From Haemophilus parainfluenzae (GTDB lineage: Bacteria; Pseudomonadota; Gammaproteobacteria; Enterobacterales; Pasteurellaceae), in assembly GCF_003252795.1 (NCBI RefSeq), contig NZ_QEPQ01000005.1, positions 1-64,000 on the forward strand: DNA of 64,000 nt, read 5' to 3'. The position numbers and the translations under genes were made by a program. Shown piece after piece: positions 18,149 through 26,416 of the stretch. Under the pieces are notes generated by a model. It had not been told where the DNA came from. It ran no database searches and saw only the letters and a list, made by a program, of their open reading frames with translations. Position 1 is the first letter of the stretch; each line of letters begins with the position of its first letter.

Positions 18149-18772
18149 ATGAACAAATTCACTAAAATCAGCGCAACTGCATTATTTGCATTATTCTTAA
18201 CTGCTTGTGATAAACCAGCAGATAAACCGGCTCCAGCAAAACCTGAAACCACTCAGCCTGCACCGGAAGCTAAACAAGAAGCAGCTCAACCTGCTGAAGC
18301 AGCAAAACCAGCTGAAGCTACACCAGCGCAAGAACAAGCTGACTACAACAAATTACTTGAATGGAACGCAAGCCAAGCTCAAGCTCAAATGGCTGCTCAG
18401 CAAAAACTTCAATCTGATTTAACTGCTGCTGTTCAAGCAAAAGATGATAAAAAAATTGAAGAAGCTATCAAAACGTTCAACAAAACTGTTGAAGATACAA
18501 TTGCAAGCTTAGATAAATTAGATATTACAGCACCTTCAGTGAAAAGCATTAAAGATCAAAATAAAGAAGTGCTTTCATTATCAAGCGAATTATTAGTTGA
18601 TCAATTAAACTTAGCAACTAAAGCGCCAACTGAAGAACAAACTAAAGCTTACCAAGCTAAAGTTGAAAAACTACAAGCTGCAGTAGCTAAATTACAAAAA
18701 GACGGTGCTGATTTAGCACAAAAATTTGCACCTGCAGCACCAGCTGCTCCAGCCGCTCCAGCTGCAAAATAA
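18149..18772 (+). CDS. Ala/Pro/Lys-rich lipoprotein of unknown function
   Basis: A 207-residue predicted lipoprotein: signal peptide with lipobox LFLTAC (Cys 20), then a low-complexity Pro/Ala/Lys/Glu linker (21-65), an alpha-helical, probably coiled-coil middle (65-195), and a PAAPAAPAAPAAK tail. No family is recognised. The linker suggests that it spans some distance from the outer or inner membrane. It has its own RBS (AAAGGA) and a strong terminator, so it may be a separate unit although it follows the iron operon by 100 bases. Confidence 0.8.
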   Translation: MNKFTKISATALFALFLTACDKPADKPAPAKPETTQPAPEAKQEAAQPAEAAKPAEATPAQEQADYNKLLEWNASQAQAQMAAQQKLQSDLTAAVQAKDDKKIEEAIKTFNKTVEDTIASLDKLDITAPSVKSIKDQNKEVLSLSSELLVDQLNLATKAPTEEQTKAYQAKVEKLQAAVAKLQKDGADLAQKFAPAAPAAPAAPAAK

Positions 18773-18787
18773 TTAATCGTTAAGATG

Positions 18788-18821
18788 AAAAAAACCTTAC
18801 TGTAGAAAGTAAGGTTTTTTT
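18788..18821. terminator. Bidirectional terminator
   Basis: AACCTTAC and GTAAGGTT pair, with A and T runs on both sides, between the convergent lipoprotein and ATP-grasp genes. Confidence 0.88.
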
Positions 18822-18827
18822 ATGCGC

Positions 18828-19649
18828 TTATTTTAGTATTTTGCTTTTTAACACATCCACAAATCGCTCTGTTGCTCCTTCCCAACGATCTAAATATAAC
18901 GCAGGCTCAATCAATTCTAATTCATTCAATAGAAATTGATTGTTAATAATCGTTCCATCTACTCGTGCATAGACAGGCATTTCTGGCAATTTATGTAAAA
19001 CATGACGAGCGGTTTCAATAATATGACGATCAACCTCAACAGGGATAATTTCAACTTTATATTGTGAATTCGCTCGCCATTCATTTTGAGGTGGCTGTCG
19101 GCGAATAGCATGACTAAATACACCGTTGAAAAAGATCAAACTGGTTTCACCATTTATTGCGGCCTCGGGAATAAACGGCTGCAACACAACTTGCTCACCA
19201 TATGCAGAAAGATTGGGTAATACATCACCTTGTTTTAGTTTTGTCACCAAATTACCACTCTGCCCTACAGCAGGTTTAATAACAAATTCAGGCCAATCTT
19301 GGCGTTCAAGTGCGGTCAAAATTTCAGATGTTTTTGTTGAGCAAATAATAGTGGGAACGACATTGATACCCCAATTCTGTAAATCACATAAATAGCCTTT
19401 ATGGCTATTCCATAGCATTAATTCTGCGGGATTAATGAGCGCATTCTTATGCAGTTTAATCCATTGAGTAAATTCATCATAGAAATTTGCATAATCCCAC
19501 GCCGCTAAAGGCAGAATAAACTGACTCTGTAATGTTTCTTGCCAAGGCAAAAATTGAGTAGGGATACCCTGATTAGAAAGTTGTGTTTGAACAGGAATAA
19601 GATTTTGAGGAACTGAAGGATACGTTTTGCAAGTCGTGATTGTAAGCAT
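18828..19649 (-). CDS. ATP-grasp domain protein (RimK/DcsG-like), substrate unknown
   Basis: A 273-residue ATP-grasp ligase-like protein. Features include an N-terminal Rossmann-like part, MLWNSHKGYLCDL, the ATP-binding FVIKPAVGQSGNLVTKL loop near residue 145, LQPFIPEA, and the metal-binding C-terminal VDGTIINNQFLLNELELIEPALYL. The family joins an acyl phosphate to an amine or thiol; the substrate cannot be predicted. Start at 19649 (MLTITTC) avoids reading through the terminator hairpin upstream; no strong ribosome site is visible. It appears to stand alone. Confidence 0.75.
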   Translation of the reverse strand: MLTITTCKTYPSVPQNLIPVQTQLSNQGIPTQFLPWQETLQSQFILPLAAWDYANFYDEFTQWIKLHKNALINPAELMLWNSHKGYLCDLQNWGINVVPTIICSTKTSEILTALERQDWPEFVIKPAVGQSGNLVTKLKQGDVLPNLSAYGEQVVLQPFIPEAAINGETSLIFFNGVFSHAIRRQPPQNEWRANSQYKVEIIPVEVDRHIIETARHVLHKLPEMPVYARVDGTIINNQFLLNELELIEPALYLDRWEGATERFVDVLKSKILK

Positions 19650-19680
19650 AGTAAATGATAATGGATTTAAACATAAAGAA

Positions 19681-19709
19681 GATGCGCCAATCATCAAACT
19701 GGCGCATCG
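19681..19709 (-). terminator. Terminator of the iron ABC-pseudoazurin operon
   Basis: GATGCGCCA and TGGCGCATC form a nine-base-pair stem with a ten-base loop; on the minus strand it is followed by TTCTTTATGTTT. It lies right after the pseudoazurin stop. Confidence 0.75.
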
Positions 19710-19719
19710 ATTTCAGCGA

Positions 19720-20154
19720 CTATTTTACTTGAGCAAAATATTTTTCAAGACGACCTTTGTTCGTCATTGATTTCTTCTCAAGATCTTTCACCACTTTCTC
19801 AGCTTGTTCTTTGTTAGGTAGATTATCACCCACTTGAATCACACCATTCATATTCATTGAACGATGTACAGGACAGGTATAAACATAAACCCCCTCTTTA
19901 TCTAAAGTGATCGTGAGTTCCTGATCTTCTTCAGATTGGAATTTTTGTGCACCTTCAGGAATCGCTTTGCTGTGTACAAAGTGGCTTTTATTTTCTGCAC
20001 GAAATGTCACGGTATCACCCGGTTGAACTTTTAAATAACCCGGTTCAAAAACCATTGAGCCTTCACTGTTTGAATTCAACATTTTGATGTCATAATGTGC
20101 GGCTTGAGCAGCAAAACTTAATCCTAATAATGCTGCAAGTGCGATTTTTTTCAT
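19720..20154 (-). CDS. Pseudoazurin-type blue copper protein
   Basis: A periplasmic type 1 copper electron carrier. The 144-residue precursor has a signal peptide (cleavage after AAQA). Copper ligands fit pseudoazurin: H58 (NKSHFV), C94, H97 and M102 in the TCPVHRSMNMNG loop, with Met at Cys+8. The C-terminal tail after 110 is Lys/Glu-rich. The start at 20154 is chosen because AAGGA is seven bases before it; an ATG two codons earlier is too close. It follows the iron ABC ATPase gene by 13 bases, so it is part of a Fur-controlled operon, an unusual place for a copper protein. It may supply electrons to the nearby di-heme peroxidase or serve in metal reduction; both are inferences. Confidence 0.88.
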   Translation of the reverse strand: MKKIALAALLGLSFAAQAAHYDIKMLNSNSEGSMVFEPGYLKVQPGDTVTFRAENKSHFVHSKAIPEGAQKFQSEEDQELTITLDKEGVYVYTCPVHRSMNMNGVIQVGDNLPNKEQAEKVVKDLEKKSMTNKGRLEKYFAQVK

Positions 20155-20167
20155 TTTCATTTCCTTC

Positions 20168-20941
20168 TTAAGAATGTGCTGATTTACGCTGTGGACGAAC
20201 CACCGGCAAACCTGCACTACATTGTAATAATTCAACGTTTACACGATATAAACGATCAATGGTTTCCACTTGTAAAACATGATGCGCATCGCCTACACCT
20301 TGCACTTTACCTTCGCCGAGTAAAATCAACTCATCTGAAAATTGAGCAGCAAGACTTAAATCATGTAATACCATTATAGTAATCAGATTTTTCTGTTTCG
20401 TATAGGTGTAAACTTCTTCTAAGAGATTAAGCTGATGATGCATATCTAACGCACTCACTGGCTCATCCAACATTAAAATCTGTGGCTCACGTAATAAAAC
20501 CTGAGCAAACATCACCATTTGACGCTGTCCACCACTGAGATTCAGAATATCACGATGAGCTAAATGACCAATACCTAATTGTGTCATAATACTTGCCGCT
20601 TCAGTGAGAAGCTCATCGCTGACTCGCATCGTTAGACTATCCATTCGTCCTAAAAGGACGACTTCAAGTGCGGTCAAGCTTGCGTCTACTCGGCTATCTT
20701 GAGGCATATAGCCAATTGGTTTACGCCAATCTGCTAACTTCGTCCGTTCTAGCTGTTTACCTTGATAGGTAATCATTCCTTCATGTGGCAATTCACCAAA
20801 AATAGTTTTCAGCATGGAGGATTTCCCTGTGCCGTTTGGCCCAAGCACCGTGTAAACTTTACCTTCTTCAAAACGGACATTAATGTGATCCGCAACGGTG
20901 AGATCACCTCGTTTTACCGTAAGATTCTTTAATTCTAACAT
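20168..20941 (-). CDS. Iron-siderophore-type ABC transporter ATPase (FecE/FepC-like)
   Basis: A cytoplasmic ATPase of 257 residues driving the FecCD-type permease encoded upstream. Walker A LGPNGTGKSS (near 34), Q-loop GYMPQDSRVDASLTA, signature LSGGQRQM, Walker B ILMLDEPVSALD and switch His in VLHDLS are all present. The start overlaps the permease stop by one base. Family members import ferric siderophores, heme, cobalamin or oxyanions; the Fur box upstream of the operon favours an iron compound. Confidence 0.92.
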   Translation of the reverse strand: MLELKNLTVKRGDLTVADHINVRFEEGKVYTVLGPNGTGKSSMLKTIFGELPHEGMITYQGKQLERTKLADWRKPIGYMPQDSRVDASLTALEVVLLGRMDSLTMRVSDELLTEAASIMTQLGIGHLAHRDILNLSGGQRQMVMFAQVLLREPQILMLDEPVSALDMHHQLNLLEEVYTYTKQKNLITIMVLHDLSLAAQFSDELILLGEGKVQGVGDAHHVLQVETIDRLYRVNVELLQCSAGLPVVRPQRKSAHS

Positions 20942-21990
20942 TATTGTCCCCTCTTGTTATTTAAAATAATCCAAAAGAAGAAAGGCACCCCAATAAACGA
21001 GGTAACAATCCCCACTGGGAACAATGCGCCAGGGATAATAACTTTAGACAATACAGAAGAAAGGGATAAGAATGCTGCACCGACTAACATTGCGCCTGGT
21101 AAGAAGAAACGTTGATCTTCACCAAGCAACATTCGAGCAACATGTGGCGCAACTAAGCCGATAAAGCCAATCACGCCCACGAAACTAATTGCTGTCGCCG
21201 TCATCATTGCGACAAGAACTAATACCTTGATACGTAATACTTGTAAATTGATACCAAGACTCGCTGCACGATCTTCGCCTAAACGAAGTGCGGTCAATTT
21301 CCAAAGCTCTTTTGAAAGTAATGCGACACAAATTGTGGTGACGACAATAATGATGATTAAGCTTTGCCACGTCGCTTTATTTAAACTACCAAATAGCCAG
21401 AACAGGATTTGTTGCGAGACTTCCGGCGCTGAAATAAATTGTACTAATGAAAGCAAAGATTGGAAAATAAAGAGTAATGCAATCCCCACCAACACGAGCA
21501 TTTCGGAGCTAAAACGACGTTTAGACGCAAACAAGAAAAGAATCCCCGAGGCAAGCATAGTCATGACAAACGCGCCAATTGGCACGGCAACTTGTACCGG
21601 TAAACCAAAACTTCCGAAAGCAATCACAATAGAAGCACCAAAACCAGCCGCTGCAGCCAATCCTAAAGTATAAGGACTCGCCATCGGGTTATTTAATAAG
21701 GTTTGGATCTCTGCCCCGCCAACAGCCAATGTTGCCCCCACTACAAGCGCCATCAATGCTATGGGTAAACGTAAATTATACACAATATTGTCTGTCATTT
21801 TATCGACTTCACCGATACCGAATAACGCATTCACAACTTCCGATACCGATAGCATTGCAGGGCCTGTCATCACATCAAGGATAAGACTGACCACGCCAAT
21901 AGCAAGAAAAGATAAAATAACAAACCAGCGTTTGCGTTCAAGCTTACGCTGGTTAGCCACAATATCTGCTACAACAGAATTGTTTTTCAT
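20941..21990 (-). CDS. FecCD-family ABC transporter permease
   Basis: An inner-membrane permease of 349 residues with about ten helices and typical FecCD signatures: NPMASPYTLGLAAAAGFGAS near residue 105, GEDRAASLG (ATPase-coupling loop) and GFIGLVAPHVARMLLG near 270. It acts as a homodimer with the ATPase. It is between the binding-protein gene (15-base gap) and the ATPase gene (one-base overlap). Confidence 0.92.
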   Translation of the reverse strand: MKNNSVVADIVANQRKLERKRWFVILSFLAIGVVSLILDVMTGPAMLSVSEVVNALFGIGEVDKMTDNIVYNLRLPIALMALVVGATLAVGGAEIQTLLNNPMASPYTLGLAAAAGFGASIVIAFGSFGLPVQVAVPIGAFVMTMLASGILFLFASKRRFSSEMLVLVGIALLFIFQSLLSLVQFISAPEVSQQILFWLFGSLNKATWQSLIIIIVVTTICVALLSKELWKLTALRLGEDRAASLGINLQVLRIKVLVLVAMMTATAISFVGVIGFIGLVAPHVARMLLGEDQRFFLPGAMLVGAAFLSLSSVLSKVIIPGALFPVGIVTSFIGVPFFFWIILNNKRGQ

Positions 21991-22005
21991 TAATTAACGT
22001 TTCCC

Positions 22006-23121
22006 TTATTTAGTTTCAGGGAAAAGATAAATCGTACCTTCCGGGGTAACCGGTAAGTAGTTTTTATAGAAGTTTAAGTAAGTTTGTTGCGGATCTAAAT
22101 CTTTAAATAGATCAGGATAAGCGGCTTTAGCCACAAACTGAACTGAAGCACTGTCAGATAACGTACGAGAGTTCGCATGATAGGCTGCGTAAACACGGTT
22201 GTTTTTCACTGCCGGTAATTCAGCCCAACCCGCACGATGTTTGAATGCGTTTAAACGACGTTCTGCTTCTGCTTTTTCAATACCAAAGCCCATTACCATA
22301 CCGTCTTGATTTTTCTTCAATTCAGTTTCACGGCCTGTAATAATAATTGCATCCGGTTTCGCGGCTAACACCTTCTCTGCAGCCAACGTACCCCATTTGC
22401 CAATTTCTGCAGGCGCCACGTTTTCTGCACCAACAAGGCTAATCATAGAGCCCCACATGCTAGAGAAGAAAGTCATACCTTGTTCAGCTGGGCCACCACG
22501 ACCAAACTCTACATACACTTTTGGTTGTTTTGCTAATTTTGCATTTTTAACCGTAGTCTGGATATGTTCAACAATGTCTTTGTATTCTTTCGCAATTTTT
22601 GCTGCGCGATCTTTCTGACCTGTTAATTCGCCAATAATTTCAGTAGATTTAATGTGCTTATCTAAGGTTTGAGCATTGTAATCTAATACCACAATTGGAA
22701 TGCCCGCTTCATTAATGGCATCTAAATCAGAACCTAACATTTCGTACTGCCAATCAGCTAAGACTAAAAGATCAGGTTTTAATGAAAGCACTTTTTCCAC
22801 AGAGAATGTGCCTTCTTCCACTTCACCCACATCATCTAATTGATTCAATTTTGGCACCGCTTTGCTGAATAACTCCCAGCTTGCTGGTGCCCAAGAAGAC
22901 CATACTTTCTTAGAAAAACCGACAACGTTATCTAACGCTTTGTCACCACCAACTGCCATATAATCTTGATAATAGAAACCAAGTACCACGCGTTTTGCCG
23001 GTAAATCAACAGTGACTTCACGCTCAAGTATATCTTTTACTTTCACGGGGTCAGCATTGGCAAAACCTGCACTTAAACCAAGAATAGTAGCAATCGCTAA
23101 AGTTGAAAAACGTTTTTTCAT
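22006..23121 (-). CDS. Periplasmic iron-complex binding protein (FecB/FepB-like)
   Basis: A periplasmic solute-binding protein of 371 residues, cluster A helical-backbone type, with a signal peptide cleaved after GFANA. It contains the FecB-like phrases VKDILEREVTVDLPAKRVVLGFY, LKPDLLVLADWQ and AKPDAIIITGRETE. Several Trp/Tyr residues near 85-95 (SSWAPASWELF) could line the ligand site. First gene of the operon, with a strong AGGAG ribosome site and a promoter overlapped by a near-perfect Fur box, so iron chelate or heme is the likely ligand. Related Haemophilus proteins (MolA) bind molybdate, so the ligand remains open. Confidence 0.87.
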   Translation of the reverse strand: MKKRFSTLAIATILGLSAGFANADPVKVKDILEREVTVDLPAKRVVLGFYYQDYMAVGGDKALDNVVGFSKKVWSSWAPASWELFSKAVPKLNQLDDVGEVEEGTFSVEKVLSLKPDLLVLADWQYEMLGSDLDAINEAGIPIVVLDYNAQTLDKHIKSTEIIGELTGQKDRAAKIAKEYKDIVEHIQTTVKNAKLAKQPKVYVEFGRGGPAEQGMTFFSSMWGSMISLVGAENVAPAEIGKWGTLAAEKVLAAKPDAIIITGRETELKKNQDGMVMGFGIEKAEAERRLNAFKHRAGWAELPAVKNNRVYAAYHANSRTLSDSASVQFVAKAAYPDLFKDLDPQQTYLNFYKNYLPVTPEGTIYLFPETK

Positions 23122-23156
23122 AAGAAAAATCTCCTGAGTAAAATTAAGAAAGTAAA

Positions 23157-23171
23157 TGATAATAATTATCG
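23157..23171. promoter_or_regulatory. Fur box
   Basis: TGATAATAATTATCG matches the 7-1-7 Fur consensus TGATAATnATTATCA at 13 of 14 defined positions. It covers the predicted transcription start of the iron ABC operon. Confidence 0.88.
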
Positions 23172-23177
23172 ATGCGA

Positions 23178-23206
23178 ATAATACCGAAAACGATTGCTAA
23201 ATTCAA
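23178..23206 (-). promoter_or_regulatory. Promoter of the iron ABC-pseudoazurin operon
   Basis: Minus-strand -35 TTGAAT (23201-23206) and -10 TATTAT (23178-23183) are separated by 17 bases. The start point is expected at about 23171, inside the Fur box, giving a leader of about 50 bases. Confidence 0.75.
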
Positions 23207-23219
23207 CTCAGGCGATTAA

Positions 23220-24359
23220 TTATTCTTCGTAAGCTTCGTCAGTTAATGTTTTTAAGAATGCTTCTAATGCGTTAATCTCTTCATCTGTAAACGGTTTTGC
23301 TTTTAAAACATCAGGATTGATGGTTTGAGCATATTCGGCTTTCTCCCACGCTTTTCCTGTTTCAGGATTGATTTTACGATTAGGATTATTAAAACTGTCT
23401 TTAAATAACAAAACAGTTTTTAAATCACGGAAAACGCCGTTATGCATATAAGGTGCAGTGACACTGATGTTACGCAAAGTTGGCACTTTAAATTTGCCTT
23501 TTTGCTTTTTATCGCCTTTCACCATCGGATTATCCAATAGCCCATTATCCACAAAATCGGCAGCTAATTTGTTGTGCTTAATTAATTCTTGGTTACTTGG
23601 CACACCGATGTTGAAATAGCGGTAATTCGTAAAGGTTTCTTTTGCTGAATTCGCTTCACTTGATTGATGGCAGTTACTACAATTTGTGCGTGTTTTATCG
23701 AAAAATAATGCCTTACCTTCTGCCTCAAGTGCGGTCAATTCTGCTTCACCTTTTAAAGCACGATCATATTTTGAAGAGAATGGCGCAAATAATTCCTGTT
23801 TTTCGAACTCGCCAATGGCTTTTTCCATGATGGCATAAATCTTGTCGGTATCCGCCCAAATGCCTTCGCCATAAAGATCCGTAATTGGTTTGTAATAGGT
23901 CGGATCTGCTTTTAATCTCTCAACAATGGCTTTCTTATCTGGCATGCCCATTTCTACTGGATTTACTGGTGGTCCACCTGCTTGCTCGGCTAAATCTTTC
24001 GCACGACCATCCCAGAACTGTCCGCCTACATAATCTTGAATTTTTTTATCAAAATGAAAATCCGGTGAGAACATCGCATAAAGCGCAGTATTAGCATTGC
24101 GATTACCATGAAGATGAGGATTATCCCCTTCTGAAACCATTTGATTTGCAGAGTTCTTACGTTGATCCACAAAGGCTGTATCCGGGTTGTGACAAGTTGA
24201 ACAGCTTTGTGTTTTATTAAAAGAAATCGATTTATCAAAAAACAACACTTCACCGAGTGCTTTATAATCCAATTCTTTTTTCGTAACTTGATCAGCCAAT
24301 GCATAGCTACTCTGCATCAAAGGTGCAAACAATAAAATAGAAAGCCATTTTTTTTGCAT
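23220..24359 (-). CDS. Di-heme cytochrome c peroxidase (CcpA/MauG family)
   Basis: A periplasmic enzyme reducing hydrogen peroxide to water with electrons from a small cytochrome or cupredoxin. The 379-residue precursor has a signal peptide ending YALA and two heme-binding motifs, CSTCH (53-57) and CSNCH (near 228). Other typical features are NANTALYA, FWDGRA, NPVEMG, the KVPTLRNISVTAPYMHNG segment with its conserved Met, and the C-terminal DEEINALEAFLKTL. Start at 24359 uses GGAG seven bases upstream. It lies upstream of, and in the same direction as, the iron/pseudoazurin operon, but that operon has its own promoter. Pseudoazurin is a known donor to this enzyme class elsewhere. Confidence 0.92.
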   Translation of the reverse strand: MQKKWLSILLFAPLMQSSYALADQVTKKELDYKALGEVLFFDKSISFNKTQSCSTCHNPDTAFVDQRKNSANQMVSEGDNPHLHGNRNANTALYAMFSPDFHFDKKIQDYVGGQFWDGRAKDLAEQAGGPPVNPVEMGMPDKKAIVERLKADPTYYKPITDLYGEGIWADTDKIYAIMEKAIGEFEKQELFAPFSSKYDRALKGEAELTALEAEGKALFFDKTRTNCSNCHQSSEANSAKETFTNYRYFNIGVPSNQELIKHNKLAADFVDNGLLDNPMVKGDKKQKGKFKVPTLRNISVTAPYMHNGVFRDLKTVLLFKDSFNNPNRKINPETGKAWEKAEYAQTINPDVLKAKPFTDEEINALEAFLKTLTDEAYEE

Positions 24360-24390
24360 CGTGTTCTCCAAATATTCAAATTATAGATAA

Positions 24391-24419
24391 AAAATAATCC
24401 AACAAAGCTTTGTTGGATT
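24391..24419 (-). terminator. Terminator of the lytic transglycosylase gene
   Basis: AATCCAACAAAG and CTTTGTTGGATT form a perfect palindrome, followed on the minus strand by ATTTTTTATC. A TATAAT -10 candidate for the peroxidase gene lies just beyond at 24380-24385. Confidence 0.82.
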
Positions 24420-24438
24420 ATAAAAGGAAAATAATTTT

Positions 24439-25557
24439 CTACAAGCCGGTGGCCATCTTAATGCGATCAGCAAACATACCGATGCTCACGCCGAAGTAAT
24501 TTGATTTGTTCCAATCTAAAATCGTGCGGTAGTTATTGGAAACCAAGAATGCGCGACCGACTTCTTTATCAGGGCGAACGAGCCAAAGATCAGCTTGAGA
24601 AAGCGCAGCAAGTTTATCTTGTTCTTGTTGGCTAAAGCTCGCTAAAGTGACGCCTTTAGACTGCCAGTCACTGAGTGAACGAGCTTTGTTCTTCTCAATA
24701 CCTGAAAGCGATAAATCTAATGGTTGATTTAATGTGACTTCAACGCCCCAAGGCAATTTGTTATCCCAACCCACTGTATGGAGATAATTTGCAATTGAAG
24801 CAAACACATCAAATTGGTTTGTCCAAATATCCTTCACGCCATCATTATTACCATCTGCGGCATAATTTAAGAATGCGCTTGGCATAAATTGGGTTTGTCC
24901 CATTGCGCCCGCCCAAGAGCCTAACATTCTGTTGCGTTGAATATGATCACGTTCTAACATCTTCATCGCATTCACAAATTCTTTGCTAAATAAGGCTTCA
25001 CGTCTGCCATCAAAAGCTAAGGTGGCTAAAGCTGAAAGCACATCATAGCTACCTTGATAATAGCCAAAGCTACTTTCCATACCCCATAAAGCAAGGATAT
25101 ATTCTTGTTGAACACCATAGCGTTGGCTTGCTTGTTGTAATGGCGCTTGGACTTCCCAATAACGCTCTTCGGCAATATCGACTTTGTTTTGGGTTAATAC
25201 TTTATTCAGATAATTGGTTGTACCGTTTGGATTCGGTAACTGTGGTTGATCCGCATTACGCTGACTTCTACCCGCTTGAGCACGGTCCAAATCTACAGCC
25301 TTTTGCATATATTGAATATTATTTTGTGCATTCAATACTGACAACGATACCCCTTCAGCAGCCGCTTTGCCTTTTAAGAACTGTACATAATCATTAAAGT
25401 TATCTAAAGTTCTTGGTTTGCTATAAACAGCATTACTACTTACTGACGGAATACTTTTGGTGGATGACGTTGTCGTTGTTGTCGTATTACTTGAACAACC
25501 CGCCAATAAAAGTGCGGTCGATAATGCCGTCATTTTTAACGTTGAGATTAAATTCAT
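24439..25557 (-). CDS. mltB: Membrane-bound lytic murein transglycosylase (MltB family)
   Basis: A lipoprotein cutting peptidoglycan glycan strands with 1,6-anhydro product formation. The 372-residue protein has lipobox LLLAGC (Cys about 20), a Thr/Ser-rich linker, and an SLT_2 domain with the catalytic Glu in ALWGMESSFGYYQG, plus MGQTQFMPSAFLNYAADGNNDG typical of the family. Start at 25557 (MNLISTL) follows AAGGA; eight upstream codons are dropped. It is 33 bases after lsgF with no terminator between, so it may be co-transcribed with the LOS genes. Confidence 0.9.
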   Translation of the reverse strand: MNLISTLKMTALSTALLLAGCSSNTTTTTTSSTKSIPSVSSNAVYSKPRTLDNFNDYVQFLKGKAAAEGVSLSVLNAQNNIQYMQKAVDLDRAQAGRSQRNADQPQLPNPNGTTNYLNKVLTQNKVDIAEERYWEVQAPLQQASQRYGVQQEYILALWGMESSFGYYQGSYDVLSALATLAFDGRREALFSKEFVNAMKMLERDHIQRNRMLGSWAGAMGQTQFMPSAFLNYAADGNNDGVKDIWTNQFDVFASIANYLHTVGWDNKLPWGVEVTLNQPLDLSLSGIEKNKARSLSDWQSKGVTLASFSQQEQDKLAALSQADLWLVRPDKEVGRAFLVSNNYRTILDWNKSNYFGVSIGMFADRIKMATGL

Positions 25558-25590
25558 TTCTTTTCCTTGTTTTATGATCAAAATATCGCA

Positions 25591-26394
25591 TTATTTGCGT
25601 AAAAATTTGTTATAAACAGCTTTCAATAATGAGGTTGGTAATAAGCGAGAACCTGAACGCAAGGCAAAGGTGAATAGGCCTGAAAATAAGCCTTGAATAC
25701 CTAAGCGATGTTTCAATTTAAATAAACGCCATTCTGCTTTCGCTTGGTTTAAACCACGACGACGCCCTACCATGCCATTACCCACGCGGGCATAAACTAA
25801 AATATCTGGCAAGTTTGCCACTTTTTGTCCTTGAGCCACAAGCTTAATCCACAGGTAATAATCTTCCTGTAAATCCTCATATCCACCACAATTAATGACC
25901 GCACTTTTTTGATATGCCACCGTCATGTGATTGAACGGACAACGTTTTTGGGTAAATTTAACGATATCTTGTGCTTCAGTCGGTACATTACGATATGCCA
26001 CGATGTCTTGAATATTTTCGCCAAACTCAGCAATCTGCCCACCGAAAATAATCGTATCTGGATGTTGCTCAATAAACGCCACTTGTTTCGCAAAACGCTC
26101 AGGCACACAAATATCATCGGTATCCATACGGAAGACCCAATCGTGAGAACAATGTTTTAATCCTTCATTGAGCGCTTTACCTAAGCCTAAATTCTTTGGC
26201 AACTTCACTAAGTTTAAGGGTAATTTTGTTTCGAATTCAGCAACCACGGCTTCCAATTCTGGTGTGACTGCACCATCAAACACCAATACGATCTCATCTG
26301 CAGGATGGGTTTGAGCCACTAAACTATCAAAACATTCTCTTAAATATTGTGGATTTTCCTTTATATATAAGGACATTAAAACTGAAAATTTCAT
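25591..26394 (-). CDS. lsgF: Glycosyltransferase family 2, LsgF-like
   Basis: A cytoplasmic/peripheral GT2 enzyme adding a sugar to lipooligosaccharide. At 267 residues it resembles the H. influenzae LsgF/HI1695 protein very closely from memory (MKFSVLMSLYIKENPQYL start, FRMDTDDICVPERF with the DxD-type metal motif near residue 92, and the GGYEDLQEDYYLWIKL motif). The exact donor and acceptor are not deducible. It is the last of four LOS genes in one direction. Confidence 0.83.
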   Translation of the reverse strand: MKFSVLMSLYIKENPQYLRECFDSLVAQTHPADEIVLVFDGAVTPELEAVVAEFETKLPLNLVKLPKNLGLGKALNEGLKHCSHDWVFRMDTDDICVPERFAKQVAFIEQHPDTIIFGGQIAEFGENIQDIVAYRNVPTEAQDIVKFTQKRCPFNHMTVAYQKSAVINCGGYEDLQEDYYLWIKLVAQGQKVANLPDILVYARVGNGMVGRRRGLNQAKAEWRLFKLKHRLGIQGLFSGLFTFALRSGSRLLPTSLLKAVYNKFLRK

Positions 26395-26416
26395 ACTTCT
26401 CTATCTAATAAGTTAT

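Noticed and set aside
20168-23121. MolABC molybdate/tungstate transporter
   Set aside because: MolABC of Haemophilus belongs to the same superfamily, but the strong Fur box over the promoter argues for an iron ligand. It is kept as an alternative only.
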